A DNA stretch of 64,000 nucleotides from Rhizaria sp. SCN 62-66 (GCA_001724265.1 MEDY01000093.1:1-64000), one strand, 5' to 3'; numbered from the stretch's first letter, positions 33,772-47,344 are shown. Program-made: numbers and translations. Notes: generated by a model not told the origin, from the letters alone.

Positions 33772-34203
33772 TGTGTTAATCTCTGAGACGGAGTCTGTCT
33801 AAAGGAGGCAAGAAGCGAAGTAGGGAGGGGAGGCACGTGCCAAAGTTAGAGTGTCATTATGAGCACATTGTTCGCATATTCCGCAAATACAACTTTAAAA
33901 TAATAGAGAAAAACGTTGCGGAATAACATTTTATTGTGATTTGGCTCTATCTGTACTCGGGTGAAGCTTTTAAATCAAAAGTGCTTTTGGGTTCTTGGAC
34001 GCGTGCTCTCTGCCGCGCTTCGGCATCCAAGCCGACGGTCAAATGGCAAAATATACAAAATGAGGCGAAATCGTCATGTAATTCCAGGTAAAAGGCATAA
34101 TCTGTGCATGTAGGATCTAAGTTGGGCTAGTGTATCAGTATTCACAATTATTATTACAGTTGACTCATTTTTCGGACAATATATCAGTGCTTTCCTTTGC
34201 ACG
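33772..34203. other. Intergenic region
   Basis: AT-rich spacer between the CH-GAS2 start and the ADAT2 end, both minus strand. Nothing else was recognised. Confidence 0.5.
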
Positions 34204-35732
<1,529 letters not shown>

Positions 35733-38700
35733 ATGAGGCGCCCTCAGCTACAGCCAGCGCCGCGTGTGGCTACGCGCTGTCTTAACCTGATACGCATGCT
35801 CCCCTTAATCGTCCCGCTATTCTTCCTTCTGAAAGAGATTCTGGTACGTTCCTCCGCTTGTGCCCCTACCTTTCCCACTGCTGCCGCGGTTTAAATCTTA
35901 TCTTAGTCCAACTCTCACTGCCCTTTCTATGATTTCTGTATTTTTGCAGCCATACGTCACGTCGATCCCTGACGAGACGATCCAGGTGCCTGTCGTCTTC
36001 ACCACCCCACGCGCACCGCTGACAGTGCCGACAGCAGTGCAGCCGCTCAAAACAGCGCCGCTGTCTGCCTCCACCTCCACAGCAGCCACAAACGTTCTGT
36101 ACACCACTGCCACGAGTTTGCTTGACGCGCGCCTGCTTACTCCCGCGCCGCTGCGCCCCCGCATGCTTCCTGTTGCCGCCTCTGCCACCACACGCACTAC
36201 CGCTACATCCGCGACTGCGAATGATGCGGCTGCTGCCGCCGCTGCCGCCGCGACTGCGGCCACAGTCGCGGCCGAGCCCGAGATGGACCCGTTTGCGTTG
36301 CCGCCGCCACTAGTGCAGTCCGCGCTGGCAGCGGACGACGCGCGCGGCTCGCGTTTCCTCTCTCGCTATATGTTCCTGCCGCTGCGAGAGCACGTTTACA
36401 CCTTCCGCCGCGCGCGCGCCGCCGCCGCCGCTGCCGCCGGGGTGCTGCCCTCCGCCGTGCCCGCCGCGCTGGCGCGCGCGCTGCCCCGCGCTCCCGCCGC
36501 CGCCCGCGCCGCCCGCGCGCGCGCACACGCTGGCCAGGACGTTTACTCAGGCGCGTGGCGATACATCCCAGCCACGAACAAGCACATCGACGCAGCTCCC
36601 AGTGAATACCACCACGACGACGATGATGAAGATGGCGATGATGGCGATGATGACCCGGTGCTTGCGTCCGCGCCTGCCGCGGCCGAGGTGGCGGCTGCAG
36701 AGGCCGCGGCGGCTCTGGCGCGGGCCCGCGCGCTGCTGCCGCCGACGGCCACGCCCACAGTCGCGACTCTGACTGACGCCGGCCTCACCACTGCTCCAAA
36801 GCAGGGCGGTGATGAGCGACAGCAGGGCGACGCCGCTGCGCAGCCGGCTTTCAGTGGTGAGGCGCACGTGCTGGCGCTGTGTGCGGTGGCGTTTCCAGAG
36901 CAATTCCCCTTGCTCCTGCTTCCTTCGCAGACTCCCGACCGGTTTGTGTTCGCCAATGAAACCGACACCGAGACCGATGTCGCGAGTGATGCTGCGTTTG
37001 CGGGGGACCAGTGGGTCGCTGCCGTGCGCGCTCACCTTCTGGCGCCGCCCAAGCACGAGGCAAGCACTGGCGCTGGCGCTGGCGGGCGCGGCCGCGGGGG
37101 CCGCAAGCAGAAGTCTCGGCGAGGCTCGCGCGCGCGCGCACCGTGGTCGCTGTACCCCGTGGTGGCGCTCGAGGCCGCCGCGGACTGGGCCGTTGCCGCC
37201 CGCGCTGCGGCGGTCGCCATAGCACTCGCACAGCCCACTTGCCCCGCCAACTCCAGCGACACTGACAGCGGTCAAGACGGCGATAGCATCAGCAGCGTCG
37301 ACACCTCTCCCACGGAGGGCGTCGTGTCGCTCGACTGGTGGGCTGGCCCCGCCACCGCGGCGCTGCTACGCCAGTGCGCGCGTGCCGACGGCGGCTGGGC
37401 GCGCGGCACCGACCCCGCGCTCATCACTCGATGCGCGGCGCTGGAGCCGTTGCTGGCCACGCAGCGCGCGACGGGCGCCGTGGTCACTCCGCCCGCGCTT
37501 ACGGGCTGGACTGCGGCCGCATCGGCCTGCGCGCGCGCGCACGCACCGTACCGCCGCCGCCGCGCGCGCGAAGCCGTTGCTGCTGCACGCAAAGCCGCCG
37601 CTGTCGCGCGTACAGCCACTGGCACTGCTATCTCAAGCGATAGCGCGGAGGCGGATACGCCCCTTGAGAGCCACGCGACGGCGTCGGCGACTGTGAGCTC
37701 AGTGTTTAGTACCAGTTTGGACCCATTCGCGGTGCTGCGCAGTGCGGTTGATACCGTCGCAGCCGCAGTCCGCACCGCGCCGCTGCGCCTACTCGCCCTT
37801 GCGATGCCCTCACGGCGCTCGGCGCTTGCGACTGCGACCGCGCGGCGGTCCGCGGCCGAGCCGGCGACTGAGAGCGCGGCGCGCGCGGAGTGGGCAGCCG
37901 CGACGCATGCGCTGCACTTGGCCACGCTGCTCGCGCGCGCCGCGGCCGCTGCGCGTCTCCGCGTCGACACCGTGGCCGTCTTCGCGGGCATCTCGCCAGC
38001 CGCGACCGCTGCCGCGGCTGCGACCAGTGCCGCGACCCCGGCGGCGAATGATACCTTTGTCGACGACGGGCTGCGCGCTGTCATTGCGCGCTTCGCGCTG
38101 GGCGACGCGGAGGAGCTCGTGCGCGACGCGCGCGTGTTTGCAGGCTCCGCGCCCGCGCTGGCGCCCGCGCTGCGGCCTGCCGAGAGAGGCGGCGGCGGTA
38201 GTGGCAGTGCGAACAACGCAGTGCGCGCCGCGGCGCTGGCGCTTGCGCACGGGCCCGCGCGCTACGATGGCGTTGCCGTTGCCACTCAGCTGCCGCGCCG
38301 CGGCCGCGAGGGCGACGACGACCTCGCGATGGGCGCTGGCGCTGGCGCTGGTGCTGGTGCGGGGGCGAATACTGCCGGCGGCGCAAGTGATATTTTCGGG
38401 GCAGTACGGCCGATCGCTGATCTCGAAGTGGCAGCTGAGGTTGAGCGCCGTCTCCGCGGCCCACGCACGGCTCAGTCACAGTTACTGCCGCAGGATAACG
38501 CGGCTGTGCCGCGGGCTGAGGAGCGCGGCGCACTGGCGGAGCTGTGGGAGCTGCTGGGCGAAGTCAAGGATGAGTTGGTGTCCGCACTCACAGCGCCCGC
38601 GATGCCCGCTGGCGAGACTGACGGGCGCGAGTGGCTCATGCCCGGCGAGCGCAACTCTGTCGGGCTTGAGGCTGAGGCTCCGCATGAACACGGACAGGAC

Positions 38701-41700
38701 CATGAACATGAACACGAGCGTGATGGCGATGAGCACGAACATGATGCTGTTGACTTGGAGCAAGAGGCTGCAAGGCAGGCTGCAAAGACGCAGTACCACG
38801 AGAGCGATAGCACCAAGACGTCGGCGTCCGATAATGCTTCCGACAACAAACCCGCAACTACGAGTGAGACTATTCGCGCCACTGAGCCCAAGACCACCGC
38901 GGCCGCCGAGGCGGAGGAGCAACCCGACTCTGCGACTGCGTACGTGCGCGGCCTGGGCCGCGGCTCGCGACTGTTGAGCGCGACCCCGCTGCCCGCGGGC
39001 GGCGCCGTCGTCGCCACCGCGCGCTCGCGCGACGGGGAGTGGTTCCTTGCCATCACGCGTCAGTTCGCGCCGATCGACGGCCCTTACACAGGCGCTGTTG
39101 GTGAGCACCCACCGTACGCGCTCACGGTCGTGCGCTTCTTCCCCGAGACTTCTGCGCGCGCGCGGTCGCCGCTGGTGACGACGGTGCCGCTGGCGGGGCT
39201 GTCCGGCGCGCCGACCGCGCTGGCGGTGGCGGCGACGCCCGTGTGTGCCGACTCCGCGTGTGCGCCGCTGTACACCCACCAGGCCGTGCTTCACGAGGCG
39301 CTGGGCGCGGCCACTCTTGTCGCAGTGCCTTTCGTGCTCACCGCCGCCGCTGCCGCGGATATCGCCGCAGGAGACGCCGCGACGAGAGACGCTACGCTGG
39401 CAGTGCGCGTGGCGCCCCCGCGCGTGTGGGTACGGTCTGGCCCGCTGGAGCGCGGCGCCGTGGCGTGGCTGCCGCCCGACAGTGCAATGGGCGATTTGAC
39501 CGTCGACGCGCTCGTGCCGGTCACCAGTGCCGTTGCTGCGAACTTGCCTGGGATTGGCCACGCGGTCATTGCCAGTGAGAAGATCGCCGCTGTCACCACC
39601 GACACAAAGTACGTCGCATAACTGGCTCATCGTGTTTTTAAACTCTGGTGTATTTGATATAACCTCACAATGCTATCTTTATTTTCTATTTTATCACGAT
39701 TTTTTTTCTAGCATTGACAACACGCTGTACCAGCAAAGCGTGCACGTATATTCGTTGCAGCTGACCGTGGCACCCGCTGCGATGCCACTTGACGCTGCCG
39801 CAGCGTACACACAGGCACAACGGCTTGACATCGACACGATTCACGCGCCCAGCATGGCCTCCTGGGCCTGGGCACCCGCTCTCAGCAACACAACAATGAA
39901 CTCAAACAACATGAGCGCGAGTTGTGTGAACGAGACGGTGATGTCACGCTGGCGGCGTATCGAGACTGTACTCGTGCTTTCGCCGCGCGCAACACCCGCG
40001 TTGCGGCGGCCGGGCCGCGTGGGCGGTCTGCCGCTGCCCGCGGTGCTCTCCGCGGCCGCGCCCGACGCCGCAGCGACGTCTGTGATGTTGATCGGCACGC
40101 AGATGCTCACGCTCGACAGCGCGCGCGAGACGCGTCCGCTCACGGTCACCGCGTCGGGTCCCCAGGCGGGCTCCGAGGAGGCCGATGACGCGGCGGCGGC
40201 GGGCGACGACCCGGCGTCGTTCGTGGCTGCCGCGCTGTCCGCGCGCGGTGACATGCTCGCGCTCGCTGACTCCAGCTCCACCATCGCGCTGCTCTCACGG
40301 CCCGCGATTGTGCCGACGCCGCGCGCGCGGGCCGCGCGGGGCCGTCGCCGCGGGCGCGCGTTGGAGCCGACGGGGTGGCGCGCGCGCGAGCTGCGCGCGC
40401 GCGAGCTGCGCGCGGCGCGGCTGCCCGCGGCGACGCGGCTGCGCGGCGCGGCGGGCAGCGCGAACGGCGCGCTCGATGCCGCGCGCGATGCTGTTGCCGG
40501 TGCGTGGGCCGCCACGGCCGCGCTGGCCGAGGCGCAGCGCGACCTGGCGATGCCCGGGGCGCTCACGGGCTATGCTGAGCTGATCGGCGGCGCAAGAGGC
40601 GTAAGCACCTATGCTCAGGACGGCGAGGGCGACTATGAGGGCGAGGATGAGGATGGCGCAGTGGCGACAGCCCCCGCTGGAGCAGTGCCTTCGACGCTGC
40701 GACCCCCAACCATGCGCAGTGACACCGGCAACAACAGCAGTGAGAGCGCTAACGTCTTCCGCGCGCACCCGCTGTCCGACGGACGCAACCTGTTCCACTC
40801 CTCCGGCGCGGCCATGGGCGAGCTCGCGCCCGACGCCGACGCGACTGCCGCGGCGGCTGCGCCTGCCAGCGCCCTGGACAAGCGGCGCGCGCCGGCGTGG
40901 AGCGTGCACTCGCAGCTGCAGCTGCCGCCCGCGCTGCGCGGCCACCGCCTGCGCGCGCTGTGGCTGCTGGAGACCACGGCGCAGCCCGCACTCCGCGCGC
41001 TACCGGCCCCCGCGGCGCCACTGACCTCCACAACTGTGGTCGCGTTCACGGCCGAGGGGCTTGTCACGGCGTTCGACCTCACGCCCGCGCTCGACACACC
41101 CCCGCGCCGCGCGTTTGCGCCCGTCGCCGCAGCCGCTGCGCCTTCGCTGCGCGCTGCTGATAGCGCTGGTTCCGCTGGCGCCGGTGTGGCTGTGCAGCCG
41201 GCGCTGGACGCGTTGCGCACACGCTATCCATACACCACATTGCCGGACCCTGCTTTCTCAACACTGCCCGCGCCTGATGTTTCCACCACAACCGCACCCG
41301 CGATCGGGACTGGGACAGAGACAGCGAAGGGCAAGTCCAATAGCGCTGTTGGTGCTGTAACTGCGGCCGCCGACGCCGCCGCTGCTGCTGCGCGTCGCGC
41401 TCCTACGACAGGGATGCCCGAGGACGGTCTGTGGCTGCCGCGTGCAGTGACGCCGCTGCCGCTGCCGTGCTTTGCGCTGCTTTCTTGGGTGCGCGCGGGG
41501 CAGGACCCCGAAGCCCAGCTGCTGCCGCTGCTGCCCGCGTGTCTGCTCGCGTCCTGGGGCGGGATCCTGCGCCACGTTCTGCGCACCGCCGCAGGCACCG
41601 CGCTGCGCGGCAAGCTCGCCGCCGTGCCCGCCGCCTCGGCGCGCGCGCTGCGGCTCGCAATGCGCGGCGCGCTGGCCCGTCTGACGCCGCTCGTCGCCGC

Positions 41701-42676
41701 GCTGAGTCCCGACGAGTCCGCGACCACTGCGACGCGCGTGGCGTGGGCTGTGCACGCTGCGATGGCGCGAGCGGGCGAGATCGCCGGTCCGGCCTCGGCC
41801 GCGCCCGCGCGCGCACTCGCCCGCGCGCGCGCGGGCCACGGGTTCTTCGCCGAGGGCTGGGGACTGCTGGCGTGGCTCGACTGGCTCGCCGCGTGGGCCG
41901 GGTTCGCGCTGCCCGCGCCGCCCACGGCCGAGGACGACGGCATCTACGCGCGCGCAGTCGCCGCGGGCGAGACACCCGCGCTGCCCACGGGCGGCTGGGC
42001 GACGGAGGATCTGGCGACCGCACTGAGGGAGGCGCTGGACGCGATCGGGCCAGACACTGCCGGCAGCGCGGCGGATGGGTTCGCGATCAACTTCGTGTAC
42101 ACACCCGAGGACGACGACGCGGACGCTGACGCGGACGTCATGGCCGACAGCGATTTGGGCCTGGGCGCTCAGAGTCAAAGCCAGGGCGCGGGTGTGACGG
42201 GGCGTGGGCGCGGTCACACCAGTCGCGGACAGCAGCAGGAGACTGAGCGCGATCACGACGGCGGCGACGACGACGAGGAAGACTAGGAGGCCGCGGCCGG
42301 ACTCGTGGCGCGCGCGCTGTCGACCGCAATGGGCTCGATGATCGGCGCGTTCGTGCTGTTCGTGCTCGCGTCCTCAGTCGCCGCGCTGTTGCCGCACCGC
42401 CGGGTGCTGCGCAGGCTCCAGGGCCGGCCGGACGAGGAACCCGCTGCCGCTGCAGTTGCCGCTGCTGCTGTTGTTGCACCCGCTCCCGTTCAAGCTGCTG
42501 CTGTGGCTGATGCTCCTGCCTCGGATGCTGCTGCGGCCCCCGCTGCTGGTGCGGCTGCAGAGGAAGAGGAGGATGGCGCTCTCCGTGCTAGTTTAAACGA
42601 TGATGATGGCGCACATCTTGCGCTGGGTGAGAGTGAATACGTGGCCTCGATTACAATTGAGTCGCATGAGCTGTAA
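35733..42676 (+). CDS. Giant type I membrane protein with one in-frame TAG, unknown family
   Basis: Exons 35733-35843, 35950-39608 and 39712-42676 join in frame (both introns begin GTACGT) to 2244 residues ending in TAA, if TAG at codon 2115 (42284-42286) is sense. Residues 22-37 (MLPLIVPLFFLLKEIL) form a signal peptide or anchor. The long body is Ala/Arg-rich with insertions of Asp, Gly-Ala and Glu-His runs (about 960-990). A single hydrophobic helix, MIGAFVLFVLASSVAALL, lies at about 2130-2150, after the TAG, followed by a basic stop-transfer and an acidic, Ala-rich cytoplasmic tail. Candidate beta-rich segments occur near 1050-1200, but I recognise no domain. Termination at the TAG would leave the protein without its membrane anchor. 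Confidence 0.75.
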
Positions 42677-42996
42677 ACTTTCCGTGCCGTAAGGCGAAAC
42701 GACTCATTGGAGTTGTGTGTATTTAAGATTTTATTGAACTGTCTTGTTATTCTTTTTTATTTCTCGGTGTTCATGGGCCCGAGCTTGCTTTATCTATTCG
42801 CTACTTAGCTTCCACACACAGAGACTGTTGGCACGCACTACCGTCGTTATAAACAACGCACACATGCACACGAGTGCCGCTGCAGTCGCACTTAACCAAT
42901 ACAACAGAGAATATTCTTCACTGTCTCACCATATATCGCGAATGCAACACATTCCACTTTGTACAAACGGATAATACACGTAGCTACAATTGGTGC
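42677..42996. other. Convergent intergenic region
   Basis: 3' flanks of the type I protein and WD40 genes. A stem with one G-U pair (CGACTC at about 42700-42705, GAGTTG at about 42710-42715) lies about 25 nt after the TAA. Confidence 0.5.
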
Positions 42997-44175
42997 TCAA
43001 AGACGGCGCTGGTAGCGGCTCTGCTCGGCTTCCTTCTTCTTCTTAGCGGCAACCTTCTTGCGGCGCAGCGCCTTCGCGAGCGCCCGTGCGCGCTCAGCCT
43101 CTTCCTCGGCAAGCTTAAGCTGCGCCTCCTTCTCCGCCCTGCGGCGCGCGGCGGCCTCATCGACCTCCGCAAGCGAGTAGACACGCAGCTGCCCGTCGTA
43201 ACCACCAGCGTACAGCGCGCCCTCAGCGACCTGCAAGCACGTGACGCCGTCGCCGAAGCCGCCCAAAACGTCCGCGGCCGCGCCCGTGTGCGCGTCCCAG
43301 AGGCGGATCTTGCCGTCGTCGCCGCCGCCCAGCAGACGCGGGCCCTGCGCTGAGGGGGCGAGCGTGAGGGAACGGATGCCGTACTCCGCACCGCCGAAGC
43401 CGCCCGCGAAGACGCGCGGGAAACGTAGGTCCCAGGCCTTGAGCTCGCCGTGACCGTGCGAAACGTAGAGCAGCATGGGCAGCTTGGAGCCCGCAGCGGG
43501 GGCAGCGCCAGCGGCGGGCAGCGGCAGACCCTGCAGCGCGGGGGCGGGGCCGAGCGTGAGCGCGCGGACCGGTGAGTCGTCTGAAGCGGAGGGGCGCAAC
43601 ACTGCGGCACAGGATTTCGCGCGCAAGTCGAGCAGCTTGACCGTGCCGTCAAGCCCGCCAAGGAAGACGGTGTCGGGCGACGCGACGGCGAGGGACGTGA
43701 GCGGGCACGTGCACGCAACAAAGGAGTGCGTCGTCTGCCCATGTGCGAGGTTGTATGCGCGGAAATAACCGTCGTGGGAGACCGAGTACACTTCCTCGTC
43801 GGTCACAAACTGCACGCGCGAAACCGAGTCGGCGTGCGCGGACCACACGGCAATGGGCTCGTGTGACGACGCGCGCCACGCGCCCATGGCGCCGCCCTGC
43901 GAGCCGGCGACGAGGATGTCGTTGCGCAAGTCGAGCGATGAACACTGCATCGCGGAGCCCAGCCAGCCGGGCTCGGACGCCGACGAGACCGAGGCCGCGG
44001 CAAGAGCAAACGAGTCGACCTGGCGCTCCTCCTGTGCGTCGTAGACGCAGACGTTGCCTGAGAGCGTGGAGGCGTAGACGAGGGAGCCAGCGCACTTGAG
44101 GTCTGTCACCACGTCGTGCAGGTCCAGCGCCTTCTCGCCCTGCCGGTACGACAGCAAGAAGTTAGTCTCGTCCAT
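42997..44175 (-). CDS. WD40-repeat beta-propeller protein
   Basis: 392 residues, single exon, TGA stop. About seven WD-like blades occupy residues 15-335, with sequences such as GNVCVYDAQ, GAMGAWRAS, GYFRAYNLA, GTVKLLDLR, GELKAWDLR, GKIRLWDA and GQLRVYSLA. The last 55 residues are a charged, Lys/Arg/Glu-rich helix ending KKEAEQSRYQRRL. Such propellers are scaffolds; the basic helical tail suggests binding to RNA or another protein, for example in ribosome biogenesis, but this is inference. No specific ortholog is claimed. The gene is divergent from the WBP2-like gene. Confidence 0.85.
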   Translation of the reverse strand: MDETNFLLSYRQGEKALDLHDVVTDLKCAGSLVYASTLSGNVCVYDAQEERQVDSFALAAASVSSASEPGWLGSAMQCSSLDLRNDILVAGSQGGAMGAWRASSHEPIAVWSAHADSVSRVQFVTDEEVYSVSHDGYFRAYNLAHGQTTHSFVACTCPLTSLAVASPDTVFLGGLDGTVKLLDLRAKSCAAVLRPSASDDSPVRALTLGPAPALQGLPLPAAGAAPAAGSKLPMLLYVSHGHGELKAWDLRFPRVFAGGFGGAEYGIRSLTLAPSAQGPRLLGGGDDGKIRLWDAHTGAAADVLGGFGDGVTCLQVAEGALYAGGYDGQLRVYSLAEVDEAAARRRAEKEAQLKLAEEEAERARALAKALRRKKVAAKKKKEAEQSRYQRRL

Positions 44176-44734
44176 GGTACTGTAGCCTTACAATGTGTCT
44201 GTCGTGCCGTGCTGTCTGAGTCGCGATGGTCGCTGTTATGGCTTTTCAAGGGGCAAAGTTTGAGGAAACGTCTACGAGTTTAGCGAGGTGAAGTTGGGGA
44301 GAAACGGCAAGCGTAGTGTGAGGTATATCCAAATGTTGGAACTGATGCTATCATAGATGTTTATATAGATTGTACGCTAAGCGTTGGAAAAATACACAGT
44401 TTCCGGTTTAACGGATGTTGCATGTCGTAGGAGCCAATTTGTTTCGGCTATTCGTCGTAACGGCTCTCGCTTCGGTCGCCGACCGACGACCCATCCTGCG
44501 CGAGAAGATACCATCAAGATAGATTCATGTCCTACCTATAGACGACGTCAGATGCGTCTGCTTGATCGATATGACATTATGATCTTACTTTCGGCCTCCC
44601 AATCAATAAATTTTAAGCTGCATAACATAGCTCCGTGCCTATTAACTTCTCTTTGTGCAACGCTGACCACGTCTTTTGAATCACCCTTGCCTCTTCTCTC
44701 CCGGCTCACGTCGACAGCGCCAAGCGTTTCTATC
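44176..44734. other. Divergent promoter region
   Basis: Between the WD40 and WBP2-like starts. The frame of the WBP2-like gene stays open upstream to about 44384 but has no better ATG and is AT-rich, so it is treated as 5' UTR. Confidence 0.5.
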
Positions 44735-46408
44735 ATGGCACAGAACCGCGTGGGCATCACCCCCGCGAACGTGCCCACCTGGTCCCCGCACGAGCCGGTC
44801 CTGCACGCAATTACTGGCGCGCAGCTGAACGTCGAGTGGGGCGGCGGCTACCCTGGCCGCGGCGGCCACGTGCACCTTCCCGGCACACTGCACCTCTCCA
44901 TGCTCCGCCTTGTCTTTGTCCCCGACGCGCCCACCGAGCAGTTCTTCTCCTTTGTGATGCCGTTGACCTGTCTCAGTAACGTCAAGGCGACGGAGACCTC
45001 GTCTATCAGCCGCGCCTTCAAGCGTCTCTTCTCCACCTCCAACTCCACCGCCACCGCCAAGGGCAGCAACAACAGCAACAGCATCAACAGCGACGCGGGC
45101 GGCGACGGCAGTGACAACGAGTCCTCCGCTGCCGCCGCGGGCCGCTACGCACGCGTGACGTCCTCCGCTGCCGCCGCGGCCCCTCCCGGCACCGCGTCGG
45201 CCGCCGGCGATGACGGCTCAGTGACTGGCTTCACAGCGTCACTACGGCCTATGGCTAACCGGCGGCTTGACCCCGCCGGCGCGGCGCTGCTGCTGCTGGG
45301 CGTGCCTGTCTCCGCAGAGGCCTCGGTTGTTGCCACGGGCGTCGTGTCGCTGCCGGCGTCGGTGACTGTGTCTTTCGCGTCCCCGTCGTCGTCCAACCCC
45401 GCCCCCGCGCGCTGCTTGCTCCACCGGGGCGCGTTTCTCGACGGCCGCGTCCGCTGCGGGCCCGCGGCGTTTGTCTCTTCTCTCGCCTCTGCTGTTACTG
45501 CCGCGGCTGCGGTCGTGCGCCCCGGCGCGCTGAGCAACTCGTTGCTGGCTCGCGGCCACCTCGCCGCCGCCCACACACTGCAGGATTTGTCTGAATACTC
45601 GTTCGAATGCCAGGCTGCGGGCGTGGCCGAGGGCGCTGCGCCGGCTGGAGACATCATATTTCCCCCCGGCGACGCCCCTGAGCGTTTCCCTGCCCCGCCG
45701 ACCGCCGCCGAGCAGGCTGCCGCGGCTGCTGAGGCGCGCGAGCAGGCCGCCGCGCAGGCCGCGGGGAACTGGGGCGGACCGGGGCTTATCGTCGCCGCGC
45801 CGCGCGTGCAGCCGCTGGGCGTTGGCGCCGCGGTGGGAGACGCGCCCGGCGGCGGTGCGGCGACGTTGGACTCGTACCTGGGGCCCGGGTTCGATCCCGC
45901 TGCCCGGCCGTTCGCGATTGGCCCCGACGGGGCGATGCGGTGGGGGTACAACTACGACCCCACTGGCGGGATCCCGGTCCCCGCCGCGAGTGGCAGTGGC
46001 GGCGCTGCTGTTGCTGCTGCGCCGGGTGCGCCGGGTGCTGGCGGCGGTGGCGGCGGCGGTGGCGGTGGCGGTGGCGGTGGCGGCGGTGGCGTGGTTGGGG
46101 TGGGAGGACTGTCGCACGCGCACGTGCAGTTTGACCGGGAGGAACGCGCGGCGGCCGCCAGGCAGGGCAGGGAGACGTGCGCTGAGCGCATGAGGCGCGA
46201 GGTCGATGAGGAGCGCGCGGCGGCCGCGACTACTGCGACGACGACGACGACGCCTGCGACTGCAATGACCGACAAGGATAAGCCCGCAACGACTGAGACA
46301 GTTGGTGCGAACAGTGAGACGGACGATAAAAGCGAGGATAAGGGCGCTGTGGGGCGCGAGGTGGACCCGATGAACGTGCAGATGCGCGAGCGCAACACCA
46401 AAAAGTGA
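44735..46408 (+). CDS. WBP2-like GRAM-domain protein
   Basis: 557 residues, ATG 44735 to TGA. Residues about 20-90 resemble the GRAM/PH-like domain of WW-domain-binding protein 2: a beta-strand pair, GTLHLSMLRLVFVPD, and FFSFVMPLTCLSNVK, which parallels the FxMPFYLMKDCEVKQ of WBP2. The human protein is about 260 residues. Here the domain is interrupted by Ser/Asn- and Ala-rich expansions (about 100-160), and the middle and C-terminal parts are Ala/Gly/Pro-rich with a pure Gly tract encoded at about 46038-46090. PPxY motifs, which bind WW domains in WBP2, are not evident. Role likely adaptor or coactivator by homology; confidence in function is low. Confidence 0.65.
   Translation: MAQNRVGITPANVPTWSPHEPVLHAITGAQLNVEWGGGYPGRGGHVHLPGTLHLSMLRLVFVPDAPTEQFFSFVMPLTCLSNVKATETSSISRAFKRLFSTSNSTATAKGSNNSNSINSDAGGDGSDNESSAAAAGRYARVTSSAAAAAPPGTASAAGDDGSVTGFTASLRPMANRRLDPAGAALLLLGVPVSAEASVVATGVVSLPASVTVSFASPSSSNPAPARCLLHRGAFLDGRVRCGPAAFVSSLASAVTAAAAVVRPGALSNSLLARGHLAAAHTLQDLSEYSFECQAAGVAEGAAPAGDIIFPPGDAPERFPAPPTAAEQAAAAAEAREQAAAQAAGNWGGPGLIVAAPRVQPLGVGAAVGDAPGGGAATLDSYLGPGFDPAARPFAIGPDGAMRWGYNYDPTGGIPVPAASGSGGAAVAAAPGAPGAGGGGGGGGGGGGGGGGGVVGVGGLSHAHVQFDREERAAAARQGRETCAERMRREVDEERAAAATTATTTTTPATAMTDKDKPATTETVGANSETDDKSEDKGAVGREVDPMNVQMRERNTKK
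46038..46090 (+). repeat. GGN (glycine-codon) tract
   Basis: An imperfect GGC/GGT repeat encodes a polyglycine run in the WBP2-like protein. Confidence 0.7.
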
Positions 46409-46992
46409 GCTGTTGGGGTACGAAAACGGCTTATGTCACGGTCAAAGCGTTATGGCTTCAAGTCAGCGACGGGGCCAGTCTGACTTATAAATAGGAGGAC
46501 CAAGATTAATACCACTTGATTAACTAACTTTCCAATACAATTGTACTTTTTCAGCTTGAAAATCTTGCAGAACGGTCTTATTTCGAGTGGGATCTATCGC
46601 GCGGAATTTTGTACCCAGGGTCCGCCAGTTCACTCAAAGTTAAGCCGCCGGCTGGAGGCTCGACTGGGAGGACTGAGGAGATCATAATTAAGGCTGTAGC
46701 GCTGTGAATAGACGTTTGTAGAGTTGCGCTGATTTTGAACATAGTGTCCCGGGGAGGTTTGATCTCGTAGTTCATTTTTTATTGCTCCACACGACGTACA
46801 CCCTTCACTGCAGCTGCGTCGTTTAACGGCGACGTGTTCGAGGACACCAGTGTCCGCCGCTTCTACAAGCGGTGCGCCCCTGCGGCCCATAAACGTAATC
46901 GAGCTCTACAAGGCACCTCCATGGGAATATCTTGTTTTATTTATTTCCGGATTTTGTCTCACACACCTTTGCTCCCCGCTTTCGCCCCACAG
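46409..46992. other. Intergenic region with hairpin at the stop codon
   Basis: AGCTGTT (46408-46414, overlapping the TGA) pairs with AACGGCT (46425-46431) using one G-U pair. The 3' end of the spacer is pyrimidine-rich and ends CCCCACAG directly before the next ATG, suggesting an intron in the 5' UTR of the following gene. Confidence 0.5.
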
Positions 46993-47344
46993 ATGTTCAA
47001 GTCTACCAAGCAGCAGATCCTCTTCGCCCTCTTCGCCCTCTTCGCGGTCCTCATCCAGGTCCAGGGCGCTGCCGCTGATGCCGGTGACGTCATTGCGGGC
47101 CTCCTCGGTGCCGGTACGTCCTTTCCCATTCTATTTATTGCTTTCTAACCCTTCCTGTCTCGTCTCAACCCGCATTCGGCCGTCAACGTCTACGCCTTCG
47201 CTCACTCCACCTCTCCCTTTTGTGCTTCACCCTCTCTTCCCTTGTTTAGTCATTGGCATCGTCGCTATCTGCGCCTTCCTCGGCTGGTGGTCCCGTCGCG
47301 GCCAGGCCGGCAGCAGCAGTGGCTCTGAGGAGGAGGCCCAGTAA
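46993..47344 (+). CDS. 71-residue signal-peptide/single-helix membrane protein, two exons
   Basis: Exons 46993-47113 and 47250-47344 join across a GTACGT...TTTAG intron to 71 residues ending in TAA. Residues 9-25 form a Phe/Leu-rich signal peptide ending near VQGA. A second hydrophobic helix (about 34-53, DVIAGLLGA then VIGIVAICAFLGWW, built across the splice site) is followed by RRG and a short Ser/Glu tail, giving a small type I topology. The ATG directly follows a CAG acceptor, so a 5'-UTR intron is likely. Small proteins of this shape occur as subunits of ER or ATPase complexes, but I recognise no family. The stop lies within GTAAGT, so an alternative splice there is conceivable. Confidence 0.7.
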
